Of a stretch of DNA of 44,471 nucleotides, positions 1 to 7,382 are shown piece by piece. Numbering within the stretch: the first letter of the stretch is position 1; the number at the start of each line of letters is the position of its first letter. This stretch comes from Pseudomonadota bacterium. GTDB lineage: Bacteria > Pseudomonadota > Alphaproteobacteria > Caulobacterales > Caulobacteraceae. The notes under the pieces were generated by a model that was given only the letters and a program-made list of their open reading frames with translations, was not told where the DNA came from and ran no database searches. The stretch lies in assembly GCA_023386645.1 (NCBI GenBank), contig JAEWJI010000003.1, forward strand, positions 1 to 44,471. The letters are read 5' to 3'. The translations under genes and the position numbers were made by a program.

Positions 1-732
1 CCCCTGCGAGGGCCGCGCCCGCCGGTGACGCGCCGCCCCCGCCGCCGCCCGCGCCGCCAGCACCGCCGCATCCAGTCCATCGTCGGCCGCCAGCACCAGG
101 GCGCGCCGCACCAGATGCGCCTCGCGCTCCGGCGTCTTCCAGGCCCGCGCCAGGCGCTGATGCAGGAACAGGCGCGGCCCGGGCCCCGCCACCGCGTCGA
201 TGACCTCGGCCAGGACCGAGGCCGCCTCCGCCTTCAGCTCCAGTGCCGATCGGCCGGTCGAGGGCGGATCCTCCGCCGCCCGCCGGGCCAGGGCGGCGAA
301 CAGCCGCGCGCGGGATGCGCCGCCCACGAAGCCGTCGATGCGCGGCGTCAGGCCCGCGAACGGGTTCTCTCCGCCCGTGTCCAGCAGCAGGCTGGCCGTC
401 GCTTCCACCGTCGCCGCCTCGGCCAGCCGGATGGCGTCCACGCCGCGATAGAAGGGTCGACCGCCGCGTCGCACCGTCAGCGACGAGCTGACCGCCGCCT
501 CGCCCCGACCGGCCGGCAGTTCGATCGGCTCGACGTGCAAGCCCCCGCCTTCGGGCGCGGGCAGACCCCTGAGCCGCGCCACGTCTTCGGCGGCGTACAG
601 GCTTCGGCGGGGGTTCTCGGGGTCTGGGCGAGCGGTGATCCGGCCTCGGCTGACATAGGCGTACAGGGTCTGGGTCTTGACCCCCAGCCGCTCCAGGGCC
701 TCGCCCCTTCCGATCCAGCGTGCGGCCCCCAT
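1..732 (-). CDS. HTH-fused citrate synthase family protein (C-terminus cut by window edge)
   Basis: The minus-strand frame stays open from an ATG at 732 to the window edge, giving the first 244 residues of a longer protein. Residues 1-57 look like a MerR/excisionase-type helix-turn-helix (WIGRGEALERLGVK, then TQTLYAYVSRGRI). From about residue 85 the protein follows the small N-terminal part of citrate synthases: a GGRPFYRGVDAIRLAE segment resembling the YRG-I-L-A region, and LDAAVLAARAAAG near the edge, resembling the LN-S-T-FAAR helix. The catalytic His and Asp lie beyond the edge and cannot be checked. A GGGAGG Shine-Dalgarno lies about 10 nt before the ATG. It is divergent from the cation efflux gene. 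Members of this HTH-fused family are annotated as citrate synthase-like; whether this one makes citrate or methylcitrate, or regulates, is not visible. Confidence 0.8.
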   Translation of the reverse strand, partial: MGAARWIGRGEALERLGVKTQTLYAYVSRGRITARPDPENPRRSLYAAEDVARLRGLPAPEGGGLHVEPIELPAGRGEAAVSSSLTVRRGGRPFYRGVDAIRLAEAATVEATASLLLDTGGENPFAGLTPRIDGFVGGASRARLFAALARRAAEDPPSTGRSALELKAEAASVLAEVIDAVAGPGPRLFLHQRLARAWKTPEREAHLVRRALVLAADDGLDAAVLAARAAAGAARHRRARPSQG

Positions 733-877
733 GCGCCTCGCCTCCCTGCCGGATATCAGCGTCGCGGGAAGGTGCGGCGGTTTGGTGACCGATTTCCGAA
801 CGCGAGCGAGGGCGACCTCGCTGGATCGACGCCCTGGGCCGTTGGCGCCGCGTCTGGATTCGGCGACAAGGGCGCCG

Positions 878-1828
878 ATGTCGTCACCCCTCCCGCCCCA
901 GGCCGCGCCCCTCGACGAGGCCCACAACGCCGCGCGTCGAGCCACGACCCTGTCGGTCGGGGTGGCCGTGGTCCTGATCGCCATGAAGGCCTTCGCGCTC
1001 GGCGCGTCCGGCTCGGTTTCGATCCTGGCCTCGCTGGCGGATTCGGCGCTCGACCTGGTCGCGTCGCTGGCCATCTTCTACGCCGTGCGCTGGGCCGCCG
1101 CCCCGCCGGACGAGGACCACCGTTTCGGCCACGGCAAGGGCGAAGCCTTGGCGGCCATGGTCCAGGCCGGCCTGGTCTTCGCCTCGGCCGCCTTCATCGG
1201 CTGGGAGGCGATCCAGCGCGTCTTCGACCCGCGCCCGGTCACCGCCGGCGGATGGGCCGTGCTGGTCATGGTCCTGTCCAGCCTGCTGACCGGCTGGCTG
1301 GTGTGGATGCAGACCCGGGCGCTGAAGATCACGGGATCCCTGGCGGTCAACAGCGACCGGGCCCACTACGCCGCAGACCTGGCCGCTAACGGCGTGGTGC
1401 TGATCGGCGTCATCTCGGGCGGCTTCCTGCGGGCGCCGGGCCTGGACGCCGCCGCCGGGCTGGTGGTCGCGGTCTGGCTCGCCTGGGGCGCGGTCGGCAT
1501 GCTCAAGGACGCCGCCGATCACCTGCTGGACGGGGAGGTGCCGGACGCCGACCGGGTCGAGGTCACCCGCCTGGTGCTGTCCGACCCCCGCATCCTCGGC
1601 GTCCACCAGTTGCGGACCCGCATGTCGGGCCAGGTCCTGATCATCCAGATGCACGTCGACATGGACCCCGACCTGACGCTGGACGCCGCCCATGCCATCC
1701 TGGTCGAGGCCGAGAACCGGCTGCTGGCGCGGTGGCCGGCCGCCGACATCCTGATGCACCCCGACCCGGTGCGCCGGGCTTCCGAGCCGGAGCCGGAAAC
1801 TCCGCTCGCCGCCGGACCCTGGGGCTGA
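878..1828 (+). CDS. Cation diffusion facilitator (FieF-like Fe/Zn efflux)
   Basis: A 317-residue CDF antiporter of the inner membrane, expected to export divalent cations (Fe2+, Zn2+) in exchange for protons. The transport site of the FieF type is complete: D55xxxD59 in helix 2 and H163xxxD167 in helix 5. The conserved D80-H-R-F-G-H-G-K segment between helices 2 and 3 is present, and the last about 90 residues form the cytoplasmic alpha/beta dimerisation domain (VHQLRTRMSGQ, IQMHVDMDPDL). The frame is open from 677, but the upstream part runs over the opposing citrate synthase start and is not family-like, so ATG 878 is preferred. No metal-responsive operator was recognised. Metal specificity is inferred from the family only. 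Confidence 0.88.
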   Translation: MSSPLPPQAAPLDEAHNAARRATTLSVGVAVVLIAMKAFALGASGSVSILASLADSALDLVASLAIFYAVRWAAAPPDEDHRFGHGKGEALAAMVQAGLVFASAAFIGWEAIQRVFDPRPVTAGGWAVLVMVLSSLLTGWLVWMQTRALKITGSLAVNSDRAHYAADLAANGVVLIGVISGGFLRAPGLDAAAGLVVAVWLAWGAVGMLKDAADHLLDGEVPDADRVEVTRLVLSDPRILGVHQLRTRMSGQVLIIQMHVDMDPDLTLDAAHAILVEAENRLLARWPAADILMHPDPVRRASEPEPETPLAAGPWG

Positions 1829-1926
1829 CCGTCCCCGCCCGCCCGTCCGTCCGGCTTGGCGCCGGCGGCGGGGGTTCGCTGTCAAAGTAAACGCGCCCTT
1901 AAGCCCCGCCGGTGCAGCAAGGCCGG

Positions 1927-2613
1927 ATGGCCGCCCGCCCGCTCCTGCATCATTTCGCCTTCGACCCGGCCTCGCGCCTGGCTCGTCTGGCGCTGGGCGA
2001 GGCCAGGGTCGAGTTCGACGAAAACCCGGTGCGCCCCTGGGAGCCGGACACCCCGCTCCTGAAGCTCAACCCGTCCGGCATGCCGCCGGTGCTGGAGACC
2101 GAGCATCACGGCCGCCGCCTGGTCCTGGCCGAGTACTCCGCCATCCTGGGGTGGATCGAGGATGCGGCCAACGCCCCGATCCTGCTGCCCGGCGATGCGT
2201 CCGAGCGGGCCGAGGCGCGCCGCCTGACCGGCTGGTTCGAGCGCCGCTTCACCGACGAGGTCGACGCCGTCCTGCTGCACGAGAGGATGGAGAAGCCGCT
2301 TCTCCGCCTCGGCCCGCCGGAGGCCCGTATGCTGCGCGAAGGCCGCGAGGCGCTGAGGGATCACCTGTCCATCCTTGAGGACCTGGCCGCCCAGCGCGAC
2401 TGGCTGGCGGGCCGCAGGCTTTCACAGGCCGACCTCGCCGCCGCCGCCCACCTGTCGATCCTCGACTATTTCGGCGAGGTGCCGTGGGGCCCGCGCCCGG
2501 CGCTGAAGACCTGGTACATGAAGCTCAAGTCCCGGCCCTGCTTCCGGCCGCTGCTCGCCGACCGCTTCCCTGGCGTCCATCCCGCGGTCTGGTACGCCGA
2601 CCTGGATTTCTGA
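1927..2613 (+). CDS. fzlA: FzlA-like GST-fold, FtsZ-binding division protein
   Basis: A 228-residue protein with a thioredoxin-like N-terminal domain (HHFAFDPASRLARLALGE, NPSGMPPVL) and an all-helical GST C-terminal domain. It matches FzlA, the GST homologue that binds FtsZ filaments and promotes constriction in Caulobacter, rather than a detoxifying GST: the segments DYFGEVPW and WYMKLKSRPCFRPLL and the acidic ADLDF tail are typical. With ATG 1927 as start, Trp38 and Asp227 fall at positions that, from memory, were mutated in studies of Caulobacter FzlA; this supports both the identity and the start. An upstream GTG at 1912 would add five residues. The protein would act in the cytoplasm at the Z-ring. 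Confidence 0.87.
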   Translation: MAARPLLHHFAFDPASRLARLALGEARVEFDENPVRPWEPDTPLLKLNPSGMPPVLETEHHGRRLVLAEYSAILGWIEDAANAPILLPGDASERAEARRLTGWFERRFTDEVDAVLLHERMEKPLLRLGPPEARMLREGREALRDHLSILEDLAAQRDWLAGRRLSQADLAAAAHLSILDYFGEVPWGPRPALKTWYMKLKSRPCFRPLLADRFPGVHPAVWYADLDF

Positions 2614-2683
2614 TCCGCCGGCCATGCCCGGCCTGAAGGACAGGCATCTCGCGGACCGCGCCCCGATCGCGTAGAGAGCGGCG

Positions 2684-3298
2684 ATGACTGTGCATCTTCA
2701 TCAGGGCGATCTGCCCGAGGGGCTGGACCTGGGTCCGGTGGTGGCGATCGATTCCGAGACCATGGGGCTGCGCTATGGGCGCGATCCGCTGTGCGTGGTC
2801 CAGCTGTCGGCGGGGGACGGAGACGCGCACGTGGTGCGGCTGAACCGGCCGGCCTACGACTGTCCGAACCTGAAGCGGCTGCTGACCGACCCCAGCGTGC
2901 TGAAGCTGTTCCACTTCGGGCGGTTCGACATCGCCATGTTCCTGCTGCACCTCGGGGTCGAGACGCGGCCGGTCTATTGCACCAAGATCGCCTCGAAGCT
3001 GGCGCGCACCTACACGGACCGGCACGGGCTGAAGGACGTGGCGCGGGAACTGGCCGGCGTGGACATGTCCAAGGCCCAGCAGAGCTCGGACTGGGGGGCG
3101 GACGAGCTGACGCCCGCCCAACTGGAATACGCCGCGTCGGACGTCCTGCACCTGCACGCGATCCGCGAGCGGCTGGATGCCATGCTGGCGCGCGAGGGGC
3201 GGAGCGATCTGGCGGCCGCCTGTTTCGACTTCCTGCCGACCCGGTCGAAGCTCGACCTGGCCGGCTGGGACGAGATCGACATCTTCGCCCATAGCTGA
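2684..3298 (+). CDS. rnd: Ribonuclease D, short form (3'-5' exoribonuclease)
   Basis: A 204-residue DEDDy-family exonuclease made of the catalytic domain only. It lacks the HRDC domains of enterobacterial RNase D, as is usual for alphaproteobacterial homologues. The active site is intact: D23 and E25 in IDSETMG (Exo I), D82 in FHFGRFDIAMF (Exo II), Y149 and D153 in YAASDV (Exo III). It would trim 3' ends of tRNA precursors and other structured RNAs. The stop TGA (3296-3298) shares one base with the lptC ATG at 3298, so the gene is translationally coupled to the lpt cluster. Start at ATG 2684, with the weak purine-rich stretch AGAGAGCGGCG just before it. Confidence 0.88.
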   Translation: MTVHLHQGDLPEGLDLGPVVAIDSETMGLRYGRDPLCVVQLSAGDGDAHVVRLNRPAYDCPNLKRLLTDPSVLKLFHFGRFDIAMFLLHLGVETRPVYCTKIASKLARTYTDRHGLKDVARELAGVDMSKAQQSSDWGADELTPAQLEYAASDVLHLHAIRERLDAMLAREGRSDLAAACFDFLPTRSKLDLAGWDEIDIFAHS

Positions 3299-3969
3299 TG
3301 ACGACACTGCCGCCCGAACCGGACCAGGACCGCGACCACGCCCGTGAGGCGCGGCTGGCGGCCGAGGCTGGGCGGTGGCGCGCGCGTTCGCGCCGGGTGC
3401 AGCTGTATCGCCGGGTGCTGCCGATCGTGATCGTCGTCCTGGCCGGCGGGGCCCTGAGCTGGACGGTGCTGAGGACCGTTCTGTCCGGCGCCGAGCGCAA
3501 GGCGGCGGAGCGGCAGGAGATCAGCCTGGACGCCCCCATGTTCCACGGCCAGGACGCGCAGGGCCGCGCCTTTGTGATCGGGGCCGAGGGCGCGGTCCGC
3601 GACCCGGAGACGGGCCGCTTCCGCCTGAACGGCCCGCTGCTGAGACTGAACCTGGGCGGCCGCAGGGTCACCGAGATGCGGGCGGACGCGGGCGTCTATG
3701 ACGAGGCGGCCCGGACCGTGACCATCGGCCCGAACGTGCGGATCTCCGACGGCGGCTCCGGCTTCGCCCTGACGACGCCCGAGGCCGTGGTCGATACGGC
3801 CACGGGCATCACGCGCGGGACCAAGGGCATCCAGGGGACCGGCCCCCTTGGAACCGTCACCGCTTCGTCCTATGCGATCTACGATCAGGGCGAGCGAGTG
3901 GTGTTCGAGAGCCCGACGGGCGAAAAGGTGCGGGGCGTGATCAACGTCCGGCGTTCCGGTGAAGGATGA
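3298..3969 (+). CDS. lptC: LPS export ABC transporter periplasmic protein LptC
   Basis: A 223-residue bitopic inner-membrane protein. It has a charged cytoplasmic N-terminus of about 40 residues, one membrane segment at about 40-60 (LPIVIVVLAGGALSWTVL), then a periplasmic beta-jellyroll of the LptC/OstA type containing repeats such as MRADAGVYDEAARTVTI and ASSYAIYD. LptC sits on LptB2FG and passes lipopolysaccharide to the LptA bridge. The call rests on the fold-like pattern plus position: rnd overlaps it by one base, and its stop overlaps the lptA start in an ATGA. lptF, lptG and lptD are not in the window. The N-terminus is longer than in E. coli LptC, as in other Caulobacterales. Confidence 0.85.
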   Translation: MTTLPPEPDQDRDHAREARLAAEAGRWRARSRRVQLYRRVLPIVIVVLAGGALSWTVLRTVLSGAERKAAERQEISLDAPMFHGQDAQGRAFVIGAEGAVRDPETGRFRLNGPLLRLNLGGRRVTEMRADAGVYDEAARTVTIGPNVRISDGGSGFALTTPEAVVDTATGITRGTKGIQGTGPLGTVTASSYAIYDQGERVVFESPTGEKVRGVINVRRSGEG

Positions 3970-4451
3970 TGGCGATCAGGAAGCTCACCCTCTTGGCGGC
4001 GATAGCGGCCCTGACCCTGCCGACCCTGGCGGGCGCGCAGACGGGCTCGGTCAACGCGGCCGACGCCCCGATCCTGTGGGGCGCGCGGGTGGTGGAGTAT
4101 GCGCCGGCGGGCCTGACGCTGCGGACCGAGGTCGAGCTGCTGCAGGGGCCCAACCGCTTCCGCGCCGACGAGGTTCGCGCCGCGACGGCGGACGGCGCCT
4201 TCACCGAGGTGCAGGCCTCGGGCAATGTCTATTACGTCACGCCCACCCAGACGATGCGGGGGGACCGGGCTGTCTACACGGTGGCGAACGACACCATCGT
4301 GGTGACCGGCGACGTCATCCTGACCCAGGGCGAGAACGTCATGACCGGGACGCGCATCGTCTACAACGTCCGCACCGAGGCGGCGCGGATCGAGGGCGGC
4401 CAGGGCGGCCGGGTCCAGGGCGTCTTCTACCCCAACCGGGGCTCCAACTGA
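3966..4451 (+). CDS. lptA: LPS transport bridge protein LptA (OstA-like)
   Basis: A 161-residue exported protein with a cleavable signal peptide (KLTLLAAIAALTLPTLAGA, likely cut after residue 24). The mature part is an OstA/LptA beta-jellyroll: the strand repeats FRADEVRAAT, FTEVQASGNVYYV, MRGDRAVYTVANDTIVVTGDV and GTRIVYNVRT are characteristic. LptA oligomers carry LPS across the periplasm between LptC and LptD. The gene overlaps lptC by four bases (ATGA), indicating translational coupling. A second ATG at 3969 is in frame and could be the real start, changing only one residue. lptB follows 21 bp downstream. Confidence 0.87.
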   Translation: MMAIRKLTLLAAIAALTLPTLAGAQTGSVNAADAPILWGARVVEYAPAGLTLRTEVELLQGPNRFRADEVRAATADGAFTEVQASGNVYYVTPTQTMRGDRAVYTVANDTIVVTGDVILTQGENVMTGTRIVYNVRTEAARIEGGQGGRVQGVFYPNRGSN

Positions 4452-4472
4452 CCTTCGGGCCGGGATGACGCC

Positions 4473-5267
4473 GTGGCGCGCAAGGAACTCTCAGCCCTCA
4501 ACGTGAACGAGCCGCCGGTCGAGCCGGAGGCCGCGCCCGCGCCCACCGACAAGGGGCTGCGGGCGATCAACCTGGCGCGCGCCTTCGGCCAGCGGCAGGT
4601 GGTCCGCGACGTCTCGATCAGCGTGAAGCGGGGCGAGGTCGTGGGCCTTCTGGGCCCGAACGGGGCGGGGAAGACCACCTGCTTCTACATGATCACCGGC
4701 CTGATCCCGCCGGACTCGGGCTCGATCTGGCTGGACGGCGAGGAGATCACGCCCCAGCCGATGTACCAGCGGGCGCGGATGGGCCTGGGCTATCTGGCGC
4801 AGGAGGCCTCGATCTTCCGCGGCATGACGGTCGAGCAGAACGTCAAGGCGGTGGTGGAGCTGCACGAGAAGGGGGCGGTGCGGATCGGCGAGGAGACCGA
4901 CCGGCTGCTGCACGAACTGCGCATCGACCACCTGCGGCACGCCCCGGCGGTCGGCCTGTCGGGCGGGGAGCGGCGGCGGGTGGAGATCGCCCGGTCGCTG
5001 GCGGGCAAGCCGGCTTTCATGCTGCTGGACGAGCCGTTCGCCGGCATCGACCCCCTGGCCATCGCCGACATCCGCTCGGTCATCCGCTACCTGGCGGCCG
5101 AGGGGATCGGGGTGCTGATCACCGACCACAACGTGCGCGAGACCCTGGACATCACCGACCGCGCCTCGATCATCTCCGCCGGCAGGGTCCTGTTCGAGGG
5201 GGCCCCGCACGAGGTCATCAACGACCCCGAGGTCCGCCGGGTCTATCTGGGCGAGATGTACGGCTAA
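4473..5267 (+). CDS. lptB: LPS export ABC transporter ATP-binding protein LptB
   Basis: A 264-residue ABC ATPase that powers LPS extraction by LptB2FGC. It has Walker A GPNGAGKTT (61-69), a Q-loop in GYLAQEASIFRGMTVEQN, signature LSGGERRR, Walker B FMLLDEPFAG and the H-loop in LITDHNVRET. LptB-specific sequence such as TVEQNVKAVVEL and YLGEMYG at the C-terminus separates it from LivF-type ATPases. About 25 N-terminal residues rich in Pro and Glu precede the usual LptB start, as in related alphaproteobacteria. No in-frame ATG exists near the start, so GTG 4473 is used. Its TAA overlaps the stop codon of the convergent M20 peptidase gene by four bases, leaving no room for a terminator. Confidence 0.93.
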   Translation: MARKELSALNVNEPPVEPEAAPAPTDKGLRAINLARAFGQRQVVRDVSISVKRGEVVGLLGPNGAGKTTCFYMITGLIPPDSGSIWLDGEEITPQPMYQRARMGLGYLAQEASIFRGMTVEQNVKAVVELHEKGAVRIGEETDRLLHELRIDHLRHAPAVGLSGGERRRVEIARSLAGKPAFMLLDEPFAGIDPLAIADIRSVIRYLAAEGIGVLITDHNVRETLDITDRASIISAGRVLFEGAPHEVINDPEVRRVYLGEMYG

Positions 5268-6592
5268 TCGCGGCCGAGGCTGAGGCGGCTGATCAGGACC
5301 GCCGCGCGCTGGGCCTGGCGGACGAGGCTGTCGAGGTCGGCCCATTCGCCTTCCGCGTGGGCGCCGCCGCCGGCCACGCCCATGTCGCCCAGGGTGGGGA
5401 CGTCGGCCGCGACGAAGCCGCTGTCGGCGGCGCCCCGCCGGGCGGGGTCGAACTCCGCCATCTCAGGCAGGCCCAGGTCGCGGTTGACCGCGTTCAGTCG
5501 GGCCAGGAGGTCGCGATTGCCGTCGGTCGGGGCCATGGGCGGATAGCTCTCGCCGGCGAAGACCAGCTCGGCGTCGGTCCGGGGCAGGTGGTCGTCGACG
5601 ATGGCCTGCATGCGGGCGCGGACCCGGGCGTCCTGCTCCGGGGTCAGGGTGCGCAGGTCGCCGCGCGCGATGGCGGTTGAGGCCACGATGTTGGTCTTGC
5701 CCGAGGCGGTGACGGCGAAGCCCTCGTCGTCGATGGCGGCGGGCGTGCCGCCGGCCAGGACACCCACGTTGTAGGTCAGGTCCGGCTCGGGCAGCTCGCG
5801 GCGGAAGCCGTCGAGGATGCGGGCCATCTCGTAGATGGCGCCATAGCCCAGCGTATCGTTGAACACCCCGCTGGAGTGGCCGGTGCGGCCGGTGGTGGTC
5901 AGGGTCCAGTTGGTCGAGCTGCGCCGCGCCACCGTCCCGAAGTCACGCGCGTCCTCGACCGCGAGGTTCTCGAACTCAAGCGCGTAATCGGCGGCGCGGC
6001 CGGCGGCGATCAGGTCGCGGCGCGCGATCTCGGCGGGCGCGCCGATCTTCTCCTCGTCGCCGGTCAGGACCAGGGTGATGTTCGCGTCGCCCAGCGTCCT
6101 GGCCGCATGCATGGCGCGGAGCGCGGCGACGATCACCACCACCCCGCCCTTGTCGTCGCCGACGCCCGGGCCGATCGCTCGGGCGCCGTCCCGCACGAAG
6201 GTCTGGAAGGGGCTGTCGGGCTCGAACACCGTGTCCAGGTGGCCGATCAGCAGGACGTTGCGCCCCGGGCCAGGGTGACGGGCGACCAGGTGGCCCACGC
6301 GGCCGGTCTCGGCCATGTCGACCCAGGCGACCTCGAAACCCAGCGGCTCCAGCTCGGCGCGCACCATGTCGCCCACGGCGCGGACGCCGGCCAGGTTCAG
6401 GGTGCCGCTGTTCTGGTTCACCAGCCGTTCGAGCAGGGCGATGTGCCGGTCATGCTCGGCCACGACGGTCTGGACCATCGCCCGCTCGGCCGGATCGGCC
6501 TGGGCCCGGGCCGGGAGAGGGGCCAGGACCAGCAGGGCCAGGATCAGGCCCAGGGCGTCCCGGGTGAGAGTCCGAGGGAAAACTGCGCTCAT
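5264..6592 (-). CDS. Exported M20-family metallopeptidase (glutamate carboxypeptidase-like)
   Basis: A 442-residue zinc hydrolase with a signal peptide (hydrophobic 13-26, probable cut after ARA at 30), so periplasmic or secreted. Zinc ligands of the M20 family are visible: H118 with D120 (GHLDTV), D146/D147 (GDDKGG), the catalytic E180-E181 pair (TGDEE) and a C-terminal H412 (GGAHAEGEW). The dimerisation domain between about 210 and 330 contains TTTGRTGHSSGV. The closest type I recognise is carboxypeptidase G2/glutamate carboxypeptidase; the substrate is unknown. It lies opposite lptB and separates it from rpoN. Its ATG and first codons lie inside a degenerate copy of the repeats found at 6625-6729, so the N-terminal 10 residues may be repeat-derived. 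Confidence 0.85.
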   Translation of the reverse strand: MSAVFPRTLTRDALGLILALLVLAPLPARAQADPAERAMVQTVVAEHDRHIALLERLVNQNSGTLNLAGVRAVGDMVRAELEPLGFEVAWVDMAETGRVGHLVARHPGPGRNVLLIGHLDTVFEPDSPFQTFVRDGARAIGPGVGDDKGGVVVIVAALRAMHAARTLGDANITLVLTGDEEKIGAPAEIARRDLIAAGRAADYALEFENLAVEDARDFGTVARRSSTNWTLTTTGRTGHSSGVFNDTLGYGAIYEMARILDGFRRELPEPDLTYNVGVLAGGTPAAIDDEGFAVTASGKTNIVASTAIARGDLRTLTPEQDARVRARMQAIVDDHLPRTDAELVFAGESYPPMAPTDGNRDLLARLNAVNRDLGLPEMAEFDPARRGAADSGFVAADVPTLGDMGVAGGGAHAEGEWADLDSLVRQAQRAAVLISRLSLGRD

Positions 6593-6624
6593 TGCATCAC
6601 GATCCGTTCGAGGGGGCCGGCGGC

Positions 6625-6666
6625 GAGAGTGAGAGTCCGAGAAAAAAGACTCTCATTTCCATCACC
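6625..6666. repeat. 42-bp direct repeat, copy 1, with internal hairpin
   Basis: Near-identical to copy 2 at 6688-6729: the two differ only around the loop (CCGAG versus CTGGG). Inside it, TGAGAGTC (6630-6637) pairs with GACTCTCA (6648-6655) around an A-rich loop. Each arm carries a GANTC site (GAGTC, GACTC), the target of CcrM in this group. On the minus strand the copy carries a small reading frame, ATG 6662 to TGA 6597, beginning MEMRVFFLGLSLS and ending just before the M20 start codon. Confidence 0.85.
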
Positions 6667-6687
6667 ACCCCTCAAGACGGCCGGGGT

Positions 6688-6729
6688 GAGAGTGAGAGTC
6701 TGGGAAAAAAGACTCTCATTTCCATCACC
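6688..6729. repeat. 42-bp direct repeat, copy 2, with internal hairpin
   Basis: Second copy, 63 bp after copy 1 start to start, with the same hairpin (TGAGAGTC/GACTCTCA) and two GANTC sites. On the minus strand it opens a frame from ATG 6725 to TGA 6672, beginning MEMRVFFPRLSLS. A third, degenerate copy at about 6564-6600 overlaps the M20 start and shares CTCGGACTCTCAC (read on the minus strand) with copy 1. The remaining 6730-6881 holds no gene that I can support. Confidence 0.85.
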
Positions 6730-6881
6730 GCGCTCCGGAGCCGGATGGGAGTGTCAGCGCCCGGACAGCCTTATACCACGGATCGCGGAGGCGGGCGCCG
6801 GACCGGGCGAAGCTTTCGGATTTTTCACTGGAGCCGCACGGCCGGTTCAGGCTCAATCCGGTCTGGAGGAGCCTGGACCCG

Positions 6882-7208
6882 ATGACCATCCGACCGCCGA
6901 AGAAGAGCGAGACGCTGGAGATCCGGCTGCCGCACGAAACCAAGCAGGCCTTCATGGCCCGGTGCCGGGCGCGCGGCTTCACAGCCAGCGACGCGCTCAG
7001 GGGCTTCATCGAGGCGGATGCGGCGCCCGTTCGCCGGGGTGGCCGAGGCGTATGGCAGGCGCTTGCGGCGGCTGCGGCAGGTCTGGCGATCGGCGCCGTG
7101 GCCGCGCCGTCGCTGGCGCAGTCGCAGGACGATCGCGTCGAGTTCGCGCGGATGGATGCGGACGGGGACGGAGTGGTGAGTTTTGAGGAGTTTCGGGCGC
7201 GGCCCTGA
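6882..7208 (+). CDS. Small RHH-like / membrane segment / EF-hand protein
   Basis: A 108-residue protein of unknown function with three visible parts. Residues 8-46 resemble a ribbon-helix-helix or mobilisation-type DNA-binding domain (SETLEIRLPHETKQAFMARC, then a GFTASDALRGFIEAD helix). Residues 57-79 form an Ala-rich hydrophobic segment ending in APSLAQ, which could be a membrane anchor. Residues 92-103 are a textbook EF-hand calcium loop, D-A-D-G-D-G-V-V-S-F-E-E, followed by F104. A GGAGGA Shine-Dalgarno at 6865-6870 supports ATG 6882. It stands alone between the M20 gene and lepB. A lone EF-hand behind a membrane segment would probably lie in the periplasm with the RHH part inside; this topology is inference. 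Confidence 0.7.
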   Translation: MTIRPPKKSETLEIRLPHETKQAFMARCRARGFTASDALRGFIEADAAPVRRGGRGVWQALAAAAAGLAIGAVAAPSLAQSQDDRVEFARMDADGDGVVSFEEFRARP

Positions 7209-7222
7209 CCGTCAAACTCCCG

Positions 7223-7372
7223 CCCATCCCCGCGCAGGCGGGGACCCAGGGGCCGCACGCGCGGCGGGCTGGATCAAGATTCTGCCAAAAGGGTTGGGCT
7301 GCATCACCCAAAGGACTGGGTCCCCGCCTTGGCTGCTTCGCGCCGCCCTTCGGGTCGCGGGGATGAGCGGTG
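7223..7372. repeat. Intergenic inverted repeat (GGGGACCCAG type)
   Basis: The left arm at 7223-7250 (CATCCCCGCGCAGGCGGGG then ACCCAG) is matched by an inverted right arm from 7315 (CTGGGTCCCCGCC) that is completed by GCGGGGATGA at 7357-7366 after a 28-bp interruption. It fills the gap between the convergent EF-hand and lepB genes. It looks like a REP/MITE-type element; there is no T-run to make it a simple terminator. Confidence 0.75.
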
Positions 7373-7382
7373 ATCTTGTAGA

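Noticed and set aside
6625..6729. Possible CRISPR array
   Set aside because: Only two full copies and one degenerate copy occur, the spacer is a single 21-bp segment, and no cas genes are present.
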